From contig OX595990.1 in the NCBI GenBank assembly GCA_951394045.1, positions 992,001 through 1,056,000 on the forward strand: a stretch of 64,000 nt of DNA, in the 5' to 3' direction. Below the pieces are notes generated by a model. That model worked only from the letters and a program-made list of their open reading frames with translations. It was not told where the DNA came from and did not search any database. This DNA is from Nitzschia sp. DOCU1. Taxonomy: Eukaryota; Bacillariophyta; Bacillariophyceae; Bacillariales; Bacillariaceae. This document shows, one piece after another, positions 1 through 10,912 of this stretch (positions are counted from its first letter, which is position 1; every line of letters begins with the position of its first letter). The position numbers and the translations under genes were made by a program.

Positions 1-298
1 CGACGCCGAATAACAGACTACCACGAATGCTTCCTCCACTACAAAAAACTACCACTCAAAAGTCGAGGACATTTTCATGGTGACGGAAGGTTTCGTGAAA
101 TGAGAACGGGTTGGTGTCATTCTTCTTTTTCTTCGATACTGGATTATGAAACGAATGCTGAAAATGCGAACGATTCTTCGACATGCACACAAAACCAAAG
201 CGATGCCTGCCACTTTTATTTTCGCAACAAAAAGGGACAAAGAAGATAAAACCGTCAACGAAACTTAAATTGCGCCGTGTAGCAAGGAAGGACGAGGA

Positions 299-2800
299 AT
301 GGGCCAACGAGCACGAAAGAAATTTTCTAGAAAATCTGGAAGGGAAGATGATACTGCGGGATCTTCCCAACTGCCCTCCCCACACCGAGACGAACAACAA
401 GAGATTAGCGGGGAGGATGATAACAATGTGGACGTGGAAAGACAATTGGCGGATGAGGACGCTATGACGACTTCGGGGGTAGACGAGGAACAATCGACAG
501 TCCAGCTGCAAGTCGATGGCTATGTTGTGGGCGAATCAGCAAGAGAAGAAACAACAACGTCCCCACAATCCATAGAAGCAACTGTGCTCATGAATGAAAC
601 CCAGGTCGATGCTCGGGCTTGGCAGATTATTCGTTGGTTCCTTGTTCTTGCAGTGGTTGCACTGACATTGGGAATTACGTTGCCACTGAAGCTTCAAGAC
701 GATGATAATGAAGATGGCGGACTGGAAACTCAATCTCCAACCGCCGTGGCGCTTGACTTCTTTGACAAGTATCCCAACTGTACCGTGACCGATCCTTCTC
801 GGATTGAAAATGGAGAATGTGATGGTGGGACATACATGACAGAAGAGTGCGCCTATGACGGTGGTGACTGTCTCATGTTCATGGAGACTTACCCCGATTG
901 TACTGTAGAAGATCCATCACGGATTGGGGATGGAGAATGTGATGGTGGGCTATATATGATGAAGAGATGCGGCTATGATGGTGGCGACTGTCTCGTGTTC
1001 ATGGAGACGTATCCAGACTGTGATGTGAGCCGTCCATCTTTTATTGGCGACGGAGAATGTGATGGGGGTTTATTTATGACAGAGAGATGTGGCTACGACG
1101 GTGGCGACTGTCTAGAATTCATATCGACCTATCCAAACTGTAAAGTGACGGATCCGATTCGGATTGCGAATGGAATATGTGAAGGTGGACTATATATTTC
1201 AGAGGAATGTGACTTTGACGGGGGTGACTGCCTTGCGTTCCTGGATACGTATCCTAACTGTACTGCTGCCAATCCATCTTGGATTGGCAATGAAATATGC
1301 GATGGTGGGCTGTATATGACGAAGGAGTGCGGCTTTGACGGCGGCGACTGTCTCGTGTTCATGGAGACGTATCCCAACTGTAATGTGGACTATCCATCTT
1401 GGATTGGAAATGGAATATGTGATGGTTGGATATATATGAGGGAGGAGTGCGGCTATGATGGTGGCGACTGTCTCGTGTTCATGGAGACGTATCCCGACTG
1501 TAATGTGACCTTTCCATCTGCGATTGGAGATGGAGAATGTAATGGATGGGAATACATGACGGAAGAATGTGGCTTTGACAGCGGTGACTGTCTCGTGTTC
1601 ATGGAAACATATCCTGGCTGTAATGTGACCCAGCCATTTCGGATCGGGGATGGATATTGTGATGATGGGCCATTTATGATGGAAGAGTGTGGCTTTGATG
1701 GCGGTGACTGTCTGTTGTTTGAGATCTCTCCCAACTGTACTGTGACCGATCCATCTCGCATTGGAGATGGATATTGTGATGGAGGGCTCTACATGACGGA
1801 GGAGTGTGGCTATGACGGCGGCGACTGTCTTCTTCTCCTACAGTATCCCGACTGTACGAATGTGGCCTTTCCATCTTTTATTGGGGATGGATATTGTCAT
1901 GGATGGCCATACATGGCGGAAGAGTGTGGCTTTGATGGTGGCGACTGTCTCGTGTTCATGGAGACGTATCCTGGCTGTAATGTGACCGAGCCATATTTGA
2001 TTGGGGATGGAATTTGTAATGGTGGGCCATATATTACTGAAGAGTGTGGATTTGACGGCGGTGACTGTCTCATGTTCCTGGAGACTTATCCCGACTGTGA
2101 TGTGACCGATTTCTTCGCCTTCATCGGGGATGGATATTGTGATGAGGGGCCATATATGACGGAAGAGTGTGGTTTTGATGGTGGTGACTGTCTCGTGTTC
2201 ATGGAGACGTATCCCAACTGTAATGTTTCCGGGCCATCTTTGGTTGGAAATGGAATTTGTAATGGTGGGCAATACATAACAGAAGAGTGTGGCTTTGATG
2301 GCGGCGACTGTCTCGTGTTCATGGAGACGTATCCCGACTGTAATGTGACCTTTCCATCTGCGATTGGAGATGGAGAATGTAATGGATGGGAATACATGAC
2401 GGAAGAGTGTGGCTATGAAGGCGGTGACTGTCTTGTGCTCTCACAATATCCCGACTGTAATGTTACCGAGCCATCTAGGATTGGGAATGGATTTTGTGAT
2501 GGTGAGCAATTCATGACGGAAGCGTGTGGCTACGACGGCGGCGACTGTCTCGTGTTCATTGAGATGTATCCCAACTGTAATACTACCGAGCCATATTTAA
2601 TTGGGGATGGATGGTGTGATGGAGGGCAATACATGACGGAGGAGTGTGGTTTTGATGGCGGTGACTGTCTCGTGTTCATGGAGAGGTATCCCGACTGTAA
2701 TGTTACCGAGCCATCTAGGATTGGGAATGGATTTTGTGATGGTGGACAATACATGATGGAGGAGTGCGGCTATGATGGCGGGGACTGTCCAAGAACCTAA
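299..2800 (+). CDS. Type II membrane protein with 17 LNR (Lin-12/Notch) repeats
   Basis: Single-exon 833-residue protein. Residues 1-107 are hydrophilic, Glu/Asp/Ser-rich and carry no signal peptide. One hydrophobic segment (about 109-129) follows, then an ectodomain made only of about 40-residue Cys repeats from residue 158 to the end. I count 17 units of the pattern Y-P-x-C-x-V ... I-G-D/N-G-x-C-D/N-G ... M-T-E-E-C-G-F/Y-D-G-G-D-C, which is the LNR signature (C-D-G-G-D-C with a Ca-binding acidic cluster). In Notch, LNRs occur as three calcium-dependent modules; long LNR-only arrays occur in protist surface proteins. The orientation (cytosolic acidic N-terminus, external repeats) is inferred from the missing signal peptide and copies the design of the LRR proteins at 45.5-64 kb. 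Many N-x-T/S sequons support exposure to the secretory lumen. ATG 299 is the first in-frame Met. The ligand and role are unknown. Confidence 0.85.
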   Translation: MGQRARKKFSRKSGREDDTAGSSQLPSPHRDEQQEISGEDDNNVDVERQLADEDAMTTSGVDEEQSTVQLQVDGYVVGESAREETTTSPQSIEATVLMNETQVDARAWQIIRWFLVLAVVALTLGITLPLKLQDDDNEDGGLETQSPTAVALDFFDKYPNCTVTDPSRIENGECDGGTYMTEECAYDGGDCLMFMETYPDCTVEDPSRIGDGECDGGLYMMKRCGYDGGDCLVFMETYPDCDVSRPSFIGDGECDGGLFMTERCGYDGGDCLEFISTYPNCKVTDPIRIANGICEGGLYISEECDFDGGDCLAFLDTYPNCTAANPSWIGNEICDGGLYMTKECGFDGGDCLVFMETYPNCNVDYPSWIGNGICDGWIYMREECGYDGGDCLVFMETYPDCNVTFPSAIGDGECNGWEYMTEECGFDSGDCLVFMETYPGCNVTQPFRIGDGYCDDGPFMMEECGFDGGDCLLFEISPNCTVTDPSRIGDGYCDGGLYMTEECGYDGGDCLLLLQYPDCTNVAFPSFIGDGYCHGWPYMAEECGFDGGDCLVFMETYPGCNVTEPYLIGDGICNGGPYITEECGFDGGDCLMFLETYPDCDVTDFFAFIGDGYCDEGPYMTEECGFDGGDCLVFMETYPNCNVSGPSLVGNGICNGGQYITEECGFDGGDCLVFMETYPDCNVTFPSAIGDGECNGWEYMTEECGYEGGDCLVLSQYPDCNVTEPSRIGNGFCDGEQFMTEACGYDGGDCLVFIEMYPNCNTTEPYLIGDGWCDGGQYMTEECGFDGGDCLVFMERYPDCNVTEPSRIGNGFCDGGQYMMEECGYDGGDCPRT
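772..2790 (+). repeat. Tandem 120-nt coding repeat (17 LNR units)
   Basis: Head-to-tail units of about 114-126 nt encode the LNR modules. Most junctions carry the same F-M-E-T-Y-P linker. Units 7 and 14 are almost identical over their first 30 residues, and units 15 and 17 share the same first 19 residues, which points to recent unit copying or unequal exchange inside the array. Confidence 0.85.
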
Positions 2801-2963
2801 AATGGTGACTACCAGTAATAGATTCTGCCACTTATTAGCTACTAGTATGTGACTCCGGCTGCAGCTAATGAATAGATTCTTTGGTTCTAGTAACTGAAAG
2901 CTAGTTTGCAATGGCCAATAGAGTTATATATTCAAACATGCCAGTAAACGTTTTCGTGTTTCG

Positions 2964-4402
2964 TCACACGTGGGCACAACAAATAATACCTCGTGTCACA
3001 GAAAATTCTCGTCGTCCTTCATCACCAAGAAAGAGTCGAATTTCCTGGCCACTACCATCGACTACCAAACCTCCTGATTCTTGGACGCACAGTATGCCAG
3101 GTGCATGATCCCATACCTTGAGAGAGTCGTCTTGAAATTACACAAACCCTGCCACTTCACCCCAAGCCACGGCAAAGTATTTGACCAATGATCCACAACA
3201 CAATTCGCAAGGAGGACATTCGGGACCAAAGGGGAGTGGAGTGCCTTTAGTCATGGGACGTGACAGTAGATATGGAGGACAATCAACTCCAGGAACTTTC
3301 TTGTGGGTGTTATTGTTCGTGCCACCACACCAGAGTAGCAGTTTTCGTCTATTATTGTTGTCGTATTACTCGATGACGGCCGCAAAAAGTAGTGTTGTTG
3401 TCGTAGTTGGCCAATTGTGGAACGTCGATGGGAGCCCTGAGTACGAAGGATTGTCACGGATCATGGTGTCCTCGAGTGTCAACCAATGCAAGGTTGAAGA
3501 CGACGCACTCTTTGTATTGCTGCCACTATAAAATCGTATTCCACGTCCTCGTACGGCCACCGTGACGGGGTACTGCTGATGAGGCGACGGATTTCCCATT
3601 GCGCCCAGCAACAATTCGCCATTGGCAGAACACAACGCCAATCCCACACTATACCCTTGCCCTGTCAATAACCCCTTGGTACCATCAATAGGATCCAAAA
3701 TCCAAACTCGTTTGTAATCACGTTGCTGCTGATGGACGCCACCATCCAGCGCCCGAAGAATATCTTGGTGCGTAGGACACGTATTGTTGTGGGTTGTTGC
3801 ATTTCCGACGCTACCAGGAAGGGACTCCCATGCCATGATGGTATGGACCATATCTCTTACTTGATTGCACAATTCTTTATTGCCTTTTATCACCAAGGGA
3901 TCTTCTTCTCCCAATAGACAATCCCGGGGAAATCGTTTGCCAAGCCGAAGGGTCACAAAGGCTTGAATGGCAAGATCGGCCGCTGTGACGGGACTTGCGT
4001 CGCCTTTTCTTGACTTGATATTAGCAAAGATGCTTGAACACGACGACACAATTCCACTGCAACAGTTACTAAAGAGGCGGCGACGTGTGCTTCTTGACGA
4101 AACTCATCACCGGGCCAAGAACGTATTGCCAAAGGTGGCATTTGCCGCATCTGGATACGCTGCAGAAATGCCGCAGGGATGACGACGCAGGCACGGCATT
4201 CCCAAACCGTCAGTAGTAACAATATCAAACATGAACTTCTACCTGAAGTACGTTGTTCCCAGATCAGAGGTGGCATGGTGGGGAAAAGAAGTGACAACCA
4301 TGGTAGAATTGTTGTTGACACCATTCCAAACGATCCGATACGCCGTCGTTTCAAGAAAAAGAAGGATGACCGTAAAAAAAGATCTTTCGCTCGTCGACCC
4401 AC
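2964..4402 (-). pseudogene. 3'(2'),5'-bisphosphate nucleotidase (HAL2/BPNT1 family), broken
   Basis: The family removes the 3'-phosphate from PAP and PAPS in sulfur metabolism and uses Mg in an inositol-monophosphatase fold. The minus strand shows the family motifs in order: an N-terminal helix ending E-L-C-R-R-V-Q-A-S-L, then K-G-D-A-S-P-V-T-A-A-D, G-E-E-D, the metal site D-P-I-D-G-T-K-G (about 3670-3695), C-C-G-S-L-V-K-Y and K-V-W-D-H-A-P-G (about 3090-3120). They do not sit in one open frame. The N-terminal helix reads in the frame of 4402-3953, and the rest reads one base out from about 4049 down to a TGA at 2964. Within that long frame TAA codons interrupt at 3366-3368 and 3138-3140, with good homology on both sides. 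One frameshift and two nonsense codons argue for a recent pseudogene. GT-AG introns removing them would have to be 11-21 nt. The 5' start is uncertain (ATG 4402 or 4324). Confidence 0.75.
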
Positions 4403-4476
4403 CGGACTCGGTATATCGAGAAGCAGTGCGCGGGGTTTTTCAGTCGACTTCTTGGACCTTTAAAAATCGAGCCCAT

Positions 4477-4501
4477 GAGTCGAGTCGAGTCGAGTCGAGT
4501 C
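4477..4501. repeat. (GAGTC)5 microsatellite
   Basis: Five perfect copies of the pentamer GAGTC, about 230 bp upstream of the ASNSD1-like start codon. Each GAGTC overlaps the next through TCGA. Confidence 0.9.
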
Positions 4502-4731
4502 CGATCGCTGTGTTTTGCTTGCTTTTGCCTTCGTGGTCGACGATGGCGGCGGGTCCATTCATTTTTCCCTCTGCCGCCGTTCACCCTTCGCCAATGGGGA
4601 AACCATAATCTCTTGAAACTTGGCGTTGTCCCCAGTGTCAATGGAAGCCAAGTGGTGCAACTATAAAGAGGGAAGAAAGAATGATATGACAGCACGGAGG
4701 AGATTGAGGCCAATAATAAGTCAATAGTATC

Positions 4732-6399
4732 ATGTGCGGTATTCATTTGGCGGTTTGGGACAATTCTTGTTGCCGTCACTGCCAGTCACTACAGCAGCAA
4801 CGCGATGCCTCGTTGTACTTGAAACGACGTGGTCCTGATGCATATGATGAAATCAGCTTTTCCGTGCCTTTGAAGGACCACGACAATGCTTCTACTCGAT
4901 CCATTTCCTTGCAAGCGTCCGTTCTACAAATGCGTCAGGACCTGGTAGAACAACCCCTGGTGTTTGAAACATCCTCAAGCGACACATATTACTTGTGCTG
5001 GAATGGAGAAGTTTATCAAGCTACCCAAGACGATCAAGCGGGTGACTTTGGCACTTCGGATACTCGTCTGGTGGCGACTCGACTTGCTAAAGTTATGAGT
5101 ACTGCCAACGATAATGATGCCACTGCCATTCACATTGCTTCTGTGATGAGTGGCTTGTACAATGCCGAGTTTGCCTTTTTGCTCCTTCAAAGCAATGGCG
5201 ACATTTTCTTTGGGCGCGATGCCTGGGGACGACGATCTTTGCTGCGATGGGATTGCAAGGATTGTCAATCGTTTCAAATTGCTTCCACTGCCAATGGAGC
5301 GTGCCACCAGCTGGTAGAAGGAACAACACGGCAAGATGAAGAAGGTGTAACGACTGATAACATGTTATGGAATGAAATCCAACCCGGAAGAATCCATGCC
5401 ATGACAGTTGGACGACGCAATGGTCCATCAGTGGCCATTCCGGTAGTCGACCCACCAATGCCATCGTCATTAGTTTCGGACCCTCTTCCAACCCCATCCA
5501 ATGTCTCCGACGACTTGTGGAGGGCTTCCTTGGAGCTCGAATTTCACTTGTCCAATGCTGTAAAACGCCGCATGGGTCATAATGCCCCGACAGCTGTGCT
5601 ATTTTCCGGCGGCTTGGATTCGGCCGTTGTCGCTGCCTTGGCGGCACGACATTGTGATGCGGTATTGTATCTCTATAACGTATCCTTTGGTCCCTCGTTT
5701 GACAAGAGTGCAGATCGCCAAGCAGCGCTTGTGACGCACCAAATACTCCAAGGGCAGTATCCTGACAAGAAGATTATCTTTCAGGATATTGTCGTTGATT
5801 GGCAAGATATTTGTCGACACGAACAACATATACGGACGATCCTGCAACCAAAAGAAACATTGATGGATGTGAATATTGCCACGGCATTGTGGTTTGCAAG
5901 TGGTGGTGGAAGCGAAGTGATGGCTCCTACTAATTCTGTTGTGGAGGACAATGCCGAACGACCACGAGTGCTGCTATTGGGAATGGGAGCCGACGAGCTG
6001 CTTGGTGGATACGGTCGCCATCGAAAGGCTTTTGAACGAGGTGGATGGGACGAGCTTCAAAAGGAACTTAAACTGGATCAAGCCCGTTTCTGGGAACGCA
6101 ACCTAGGAAGGGATGATCGAATCGTTGCAGATCATGGCCGAGAAGCACGATTTCCGTTTTTGGATTCTCATGTAACACGTTATTTGCAAGGACTACCATT
6201 GTCTCTGATTTGCGACTTTGCATTGCCTCCAGGACAAGGCGACAAGCGGATTCTGCGATTAGTTGCCACGCGGCTTGGATTGGACCATGCCAGTGGGCTC
6301 GTGAAGCGTGCCATTCAGTTTGGTAGTCGAATTTCTCATTTGAGTGATGCTAAACGATTTGGAAGCAGACGTAAAGCAAAGGGAGAAGCAGCTGTCTAA
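4732..6399 (+). CDS. Asparagine synthetase domain-containing protein (ASNSD1-like)
   Basis: 555 residues, single exon. It starts M-C-G-I, so after Met removal Cys2 is the N-terminal nucleophile of a class II glutamine amidotransferase domain (about 1-230; a W-N-G-E-V-Y motif lies near residue 88). A PP-loop synthetase domain follows, with S-G-G-L-D-S near residue 292 and G-M-G-A-D-E-L-L-G-G-Y-G-R-H near residue 420. The G-A-D-E-x-L-x-G-Y-x-R-H form is typical of ASNSD1 rather than true AsnB/ASNS, where G-E-G-S-D-E is usual. Family knowledge predicts glutamine hydrolysis and ATP-dependent adenylation; the substrate of ASNSD1 proteins is not settled. The start is fixed because the catalytic Cys must be second. 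The neighbouring genes are unrelated. Confidence 0.85.
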   Translation: MCGIHLAVWDNSCCRHCQSLQQQRDASLYLKRRGPDAYDEISFSVPLKDHDNASTRSISLQASVLQMRQDLVEQPLVFETSSSDTYYLCWNGEVYQATQDDQAGDFGTSDTRLVATRLAKVMSTANDNDATAIHIASVMSGLYNAEFAFLLLQSNGDIFFGRDAWGRRSLLRWDCKDCQSFQIASTANGACHQLVEGTTRQDEEGVTTDNMLWNEIQPGRIHAMTVGRRNGPSVAIPVVDPPMPSSLVSDPLPTPSNVSDDLWRASLELEFHLSNAVKRRMGHNAPTAVLFSGGLDSAVVAALAARHCDAVLYLYNVSFGPSFDKSADRQAALVTHQILQGQYPDKKIIFQDIVVDWQDICRHEQHIRTILQPKETLMDVNIATALWFASGGGSEVMAPTNSVVEDNAERPRVLLLGMGADELLGGYGRHRKAFERGGWDELQKELKLDQARFWERNLGRDDRIVADHGREARFPFLDSHVTRYLQGLPLSLICDFALPPGQGDKRILRLVATRLGLDHASGLVKRAIQFGSRISHLSDAKRFGSRRKAKGEAAV

Positions 6400-6502
6400 A
6401 TGACGCCGATACCAGAAACGCAGACTACTTTTTAACGAGCCCTATCTAACAAAACTTGGGGCTTGTGTTCCAGTGACGAGGATTCCTTCTTCTTGTATGC
6501 CA

Positions 6503-8051
6503 CTAAGGCATCCAACCTGCAGCCCACGCCGACCTGGCCATGGATGCCATTGCAGGAGGAATCAAGACGCCGTCAATCTTGTGGATCACTCCGTTGGTAC
6601 CCACAATGTCTGTCTGAACCACCTGGGCATCATTCACGTATACCATGCCATTCTCCACACGAATGGTAACGGATTGCCCAGTCAAAGTTGTGGCAGACGT
6701 CAAGGTCACGACGTCAGCAGCCAGGAAATTGCCAGGAATTACGTGGTAAAGAAGAACTTGTTCCAAGGGAATGCTTCCAAGCGATGCACCATCAAGAGCC
6801 GCGAATGCGGCGTTGGTCGGGGCCAGAACTGTGAAGGGTCCAGCCGTATCCAGTGCGCTGACCAAATTAGCTTGAATCAATGCATCAACCAGAGAACTCA
6901 GGTCGGGGTCGGCGACAGCGAGATCAACAATGTCGGAAGGAAGCGTAATACCAGGTGGAAGCAGAATTTCTGGAATAGGACGATGAGTTCGAGCGAGGGC
7001 GTTAGTCAGTCTGTCCTAGACCTCGGCGGCAGGTTACAGCATGAGGAAAGATCTACTTACGGTCGATAACATGAACGATTCCGTTGGTTGTTTTGACGTC
7101 GGCTGCGATGACGGTGGCACCGTTCACAAAGACATTTGTACCGTCGGAAGTAACGCTGACAGTCTCGCCACTGACCATCGTTACATCAGTCGGCGAGCTA
7201 ATGGAACTTGATTCCACAGCTACACCATCCAAGACGTGGTACTGAAGAATATCGACCAGGAGGTTCACGTTCTCGGGCAACAACAGAGTGTCCAAGAATC
7301 CAGCCGGCAGGCTTTGCCACGCTTGTTCCGATGGCGCAAAGACTGTTTTGGGCTCTGGGTTACGAAGAAAGTCAACGAGGTTGCCTGCAGCTGCCGCCGC
7401 CACGAGAGTGTTCAAGCCTTGTGCAACTGCAGTGTCCACGATATCAAGCAGTACGAGACCAGGTGGCAATAGCACTTTGTCAATCACGTGAATGACACCA
7501 TTGCTCGCAGCAACATCCGGAGTCAAGACAGTTGCATCATTGATAGTAACAATTTCTTGACAGTGGACACCGATGCAACACAATTTACCAATGCGCTGTT
7601 TCTTTGCCACAACTTCTGCCCCAAGCAACGTTTGAACATAAACAGGACTAGTACCGATTGCGCTGGACGGAACAGCTCCATCCACAGCATGATACAACAG
7701 CACTTGGGCCAAGACAGCTGGGTTGGCTTGTAGATATGCGACGGTAGCAGCCGGTAGTGCTTGGAAGGCTGCATTGGTCGGGGCAAACACAGCTGATGTC
7801 GCAGTTGATAGAAGGCTGAGAACGACAAATCAAGGAAAATTCCGGATTGCGTGAAAACCATTTGACTTACTCGTAGGTTGACTTCCAGTAATCCTAGCTA
7901 GAACAGGCTCAATAGCAGGATCAGCTATGGTGACCAAGTCCACCAGAATACTGAAATCTGGGAGCGACGCAGCCACTTCCGCAATGTTCTGCGAGACGAC
8001 GCTCGTGGCCGAAAGAAAGAGGAATTGCAAGGCTAATAGGAGCTTCATCAT
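6503..8051 (-). CDS. Secreted fasciclin (FAS1) protein, paralog A
   Basis: Three exons on the minus strand: 8051-7871, 7792-7061 and 6969-6503, with GTAAGT donors and introns of 78 and 91 nt (459 aa). The exon 1/2 splice restores T-V-F-A-P-T-N-A-A-F, the FAS1 H1 motif, which fixes the acceptor. A signal peptide (M-M-K-L-L-L-A-L-Q-F-L-F-L...) is followed by three FAS1 domains. Each runs from a T-V-F/L-A-P motif to a Y-H ... G-V/I-V-H-V/K-I-D H2-type motif; the first contains an inserted Cys pair. FAS1 proteins are extracellular or cell-wall adhesion modules; an adhesive role in diatom mucilage is inference. It lies in tandem with paralog B (8854-10404), which has the same exon 1 and exon 2 lengths. 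The C-terminal tail differs from paralog B (Ala/Met/Trp-rich here). Confidence 0.87.
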
Positions 8052-8853
8052 GAGTACGCAACTTGATGGTCCAAACCCAAGGAATTGTGAGCGCAAGGAT
8101 GAGAAGAGAAGATGAGAATCTTTTGTATCCAGGTCAGGTAGATTGCTATCCGGACTTTCGTTTTCGCTGACGCTGGTGATGTGATGGTGATGGATGGTTT
8201 CGATCCATAAAATTCTACTTTTTAGAAACGTTATCGATGATATTACGGTGGGGAAAATTCCATAAATATCTACCGGTACTTAGGTCAAACGTGCAAGAAA
8301 GGAACGACTCCATCATCATAATTTAGACAAGGGTGCGTGCCGCATCTCATTCATCATCGAACGCGTCCGGAATGGCGCCTACTCAACTTAGAGTGGGGTT
8401 CTCGCTCTTCTTTCTTGTGGACTGACTCACTCCCCACGCCGTCAGTTGGAGGTCCTAAATTCTCCATGAAAGCTATCGTAGTTACGATGCAAGCACCAAA
8501 CTTTCGCGATCTCTAGCTAGAGAGTAGCACAGAGAAGGATTCGATTGCCATAGCATATTGAACTACCGGTATTCCGAGTGGGCAATCTCTTTGACGCACG
8601 CAATCGAGTCTGAGTTTTTCAAGTTATTTAAGTCCAACATAGAATGAGATGATGAAGAATGGTGTCATTTTTAGAGTCATGGGGTTCTCGCTCTTCTTTT
8701 CTCTGGACTGGCTCACTTCCCACGCCGTCACCTCTCTACTAGAGAGAGAAGGCCAACAATTTGGGGTTCTCTACTAGCTAGTAGTAGAAAGAAGAATACT
8801 GTAGCTACACAAGCCTTCGCGGTATGAAAGATTCGAAAATAAGTTGCATGCCA
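8052..8853. other. Spacer between the fasciclin paralogs
   Basis: No gene seen. It should hold the promoter of paralog A. An approximately 55-bp block containing GGGGTTCTCGCTCTTCTTT and CACGCCGTCA occurs twice (about 8394-8448 and 8680-8730), and CTAG/CTAGTA-rich patches are frequent. Two TACCGGTA palindromes lie at 8271 and 8564. Confidence 0.6.
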
Positions 8854-10404
8854 CTAAAAGATCCAATCTAACAACCAGCAAAGTAGATCGTTGCATTCTG
8901 ACTCTTCCATGGGAGGAGGAATCAAGACGCCGTCAATCTTGTGGATCACTCCGTTGGTACCCACAGTGTCTGTCTGAATGACCTGGGCATCATTCACATA
9001 GACCATGCCGTTCTCCACACGAAGGGCAATGGATTGCCCCGTTAAAGTTGTGGCAGAAGTCAGGGCCGAGACGTCAGCAGCCAGGAAATTGCCAGGAATT
9101 ACGTGGTAAAGAAGAACTTGTTCCAAGGGAATGCTTCCAAGCGATGCACCATCAAGAGCCGCAAAGGCGGCGTTGGTCGGGGCCAGAACTGTGAAGGGTC
9201 CAGCCGTATCCAGTGCGCTGACCAAATCTTCTTGCACCAATGCATCAACCAGAGAACTCAGGTCGGGGTCGGCGACGGCGAGATCGACAATGTCCGGAGG
9301 AAGAGAAACGCCAGACGGCAGAAGAATTTCTGGAATAGGACGATGAGTTCGAGCGAGGGCGTTAGTCAGTCTGTCCTAGACCTCGGCAGCAGGATACTTT
9401 AGAAGGAAAAGAAATACTTACGGTCGATGACGTGCACAATTCCATTGGTTGTTTTGACGTCGGCGGCGATGACGGTGGCACCGTTCACAAACACATTTGT
9501 ACCGTCGGAAGTAACGCTGACAGTCTCGCCACTGACCATCGTTACATCAGTCGGCGAACTAATGGAACGTGATTCCACAGCTACGCCATCCAAGACGTGG
9601 TACTGAAGAATATCGGTAAGAAGGTTCACGTTCTCTGGCAGCAACAAAGTTTCCAAGAAGCCAGCAGGCAGGCTTTGCCAAGCCTTTTCCGACGGCGCAA
9701 AGACTGTTTTGGGCCCTGGGCTACGAAGAAAATCAACGAGATTGCCTGCAGCCGCCACCGCCACGAGAGTGTCCAAGTGTTGTGCAATAGCAGTGTCCAC
9801 GATATCAAGCAATACGACATCCGGTGGCGTCAGCACTCTGTCAATCACGTGAACGACACCATTGCTCGCAGCAACGTCCGGAAGCAATACAACTGCATCA
9901 TTGATCGTTACAATTTCTTGACATAGGATACCGATGAAACACAATATGCCAATGTACTGTCGCTCTGCCACAACTTCTGCCCCAAGCAACGTTGGAACAG
10001 AAATAGGATCACTACCGATAGCGCCGGATTCAACAGCTCCATCAACGGCATGATACAACAGCACTTGGGCCAAAACATCTGGATTGGCTTGTAGATAGGC
10101 GATGGTAGCAGCCGGTAGTGCTTCAAAGGCTGCGTTGACTGGAGCAAATACAGCTGATATCGCAGTTGCAAGACGGCTGAGAACGATAGATCAAGGAAAC
10201 CTCCGCCTCGTGATTCGACTTACTCGTAGGTTGACTACCAGTAATCCTAGCTAGAACAGGCTCAATAACAGGATCATCTATGCTGACCAAGTCCACCAGA
10301 ATACTGAAATCAGGGAGCGAAGCAGCCAATTCCGCAATGCTCTGCGAGAGAACGCTCGTGGCCGAAAGAACCAGGAGTTGCAAGGCAATAAGAAGCTTCA
10401 TCAT
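8854..10404 (-). CDS. Secreted fasciclin (FAS1) protein, paralog B
   Basis: Exons 10404-10224, 10153-9422 and 9329-8854 with introns of 70 and 92 nt (462 aa). The architecture matches paralog A: signal peptide, then three FAS1 domains, with exons 1 and 2 of identical length (181 and 732 nt). Long stretches are nearly identical to paralog A, especially domain 3, so this is a recent tandem duplication. The second splice joins a G-I-V-H-V-I-D codon run to I-L-L-P, as in paralog A. The tail after L-I-P-P is diverged and ends in a hydrophobic stretch (L-L-C-W-L-L-D-W-I-F) that could be a weak membrane or GPI-type signal. An adhesion role is inferred from the family. Confidence 0.87.
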
Positions 10405-10912
10405 GAGCACGCAAGCAGATGGTCCGATGACGAACGAAGAAAGATTGTGGTGAACATAAGGATGGGGTGAAATGATAAGAAGCTCTTCTGTATTCAATGG
10501 AGAGGAGATTGCTATCCGGAAGGTAGTTTGGATGTGAACATGTTTTATGCTGACGCTGATGATGTGATGGAAAGTTCCATCAATCATGCGAAGTGACTGA
10601 CGCCACTAATTGTTTTGAAAAGATAGCGCGCCGTCCCTCTCTCATCTTTCTGTTGGGGACTCGCTCGCGGTTCGCCCGCCCGTCCACCCTCTTTTGGTCG
10701 AAGAGGTCTACCGTAGTATATAGTCGCAGGGAGACATGCTACGATACGAGTATGGTAAAAAGTCGGCAACATGGAAAGGAATTTTCTTCTGATATACCAA
10801 GACAAGGCAAAAGGTAATAGCTCATCTTGTTGTTTACCTCTCTACGTGTGAAGTAGGGACGTCTCCGATGCTTTTGTCAATGATATTCCTTCTTGCCAAA
10901 CAAAGCCTTCTA
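10405..10912. other. Intergenic, 5' of fasciclin B and 3' of PFK
   Basis: No coding signal recognised. It holds the fasciclin B upstream region and the PFK 3' end. Confidence 0.5.

Noticed and set aside
838..2754. Several minus-strand frames of 66-144 codons across the LNR array
   Set aside because: They repeat with the period of the LNR units and are antisense shadows of the repeat.
3138..3368. A reassigned genetic code (TAA as Gln) to explain the open nucleotidase frame
   Set aside because: Well-supported genes in the same window end in TAA (for example 2800 and 6399), so the code is standard.
7523..7861. Alternative frame of fasciclin A exon 2 (112 codons)
   Set aside because: It reads through the intron in the wrong frame; the GTAAGT...ATCAG splice restores the FAS1 motif.
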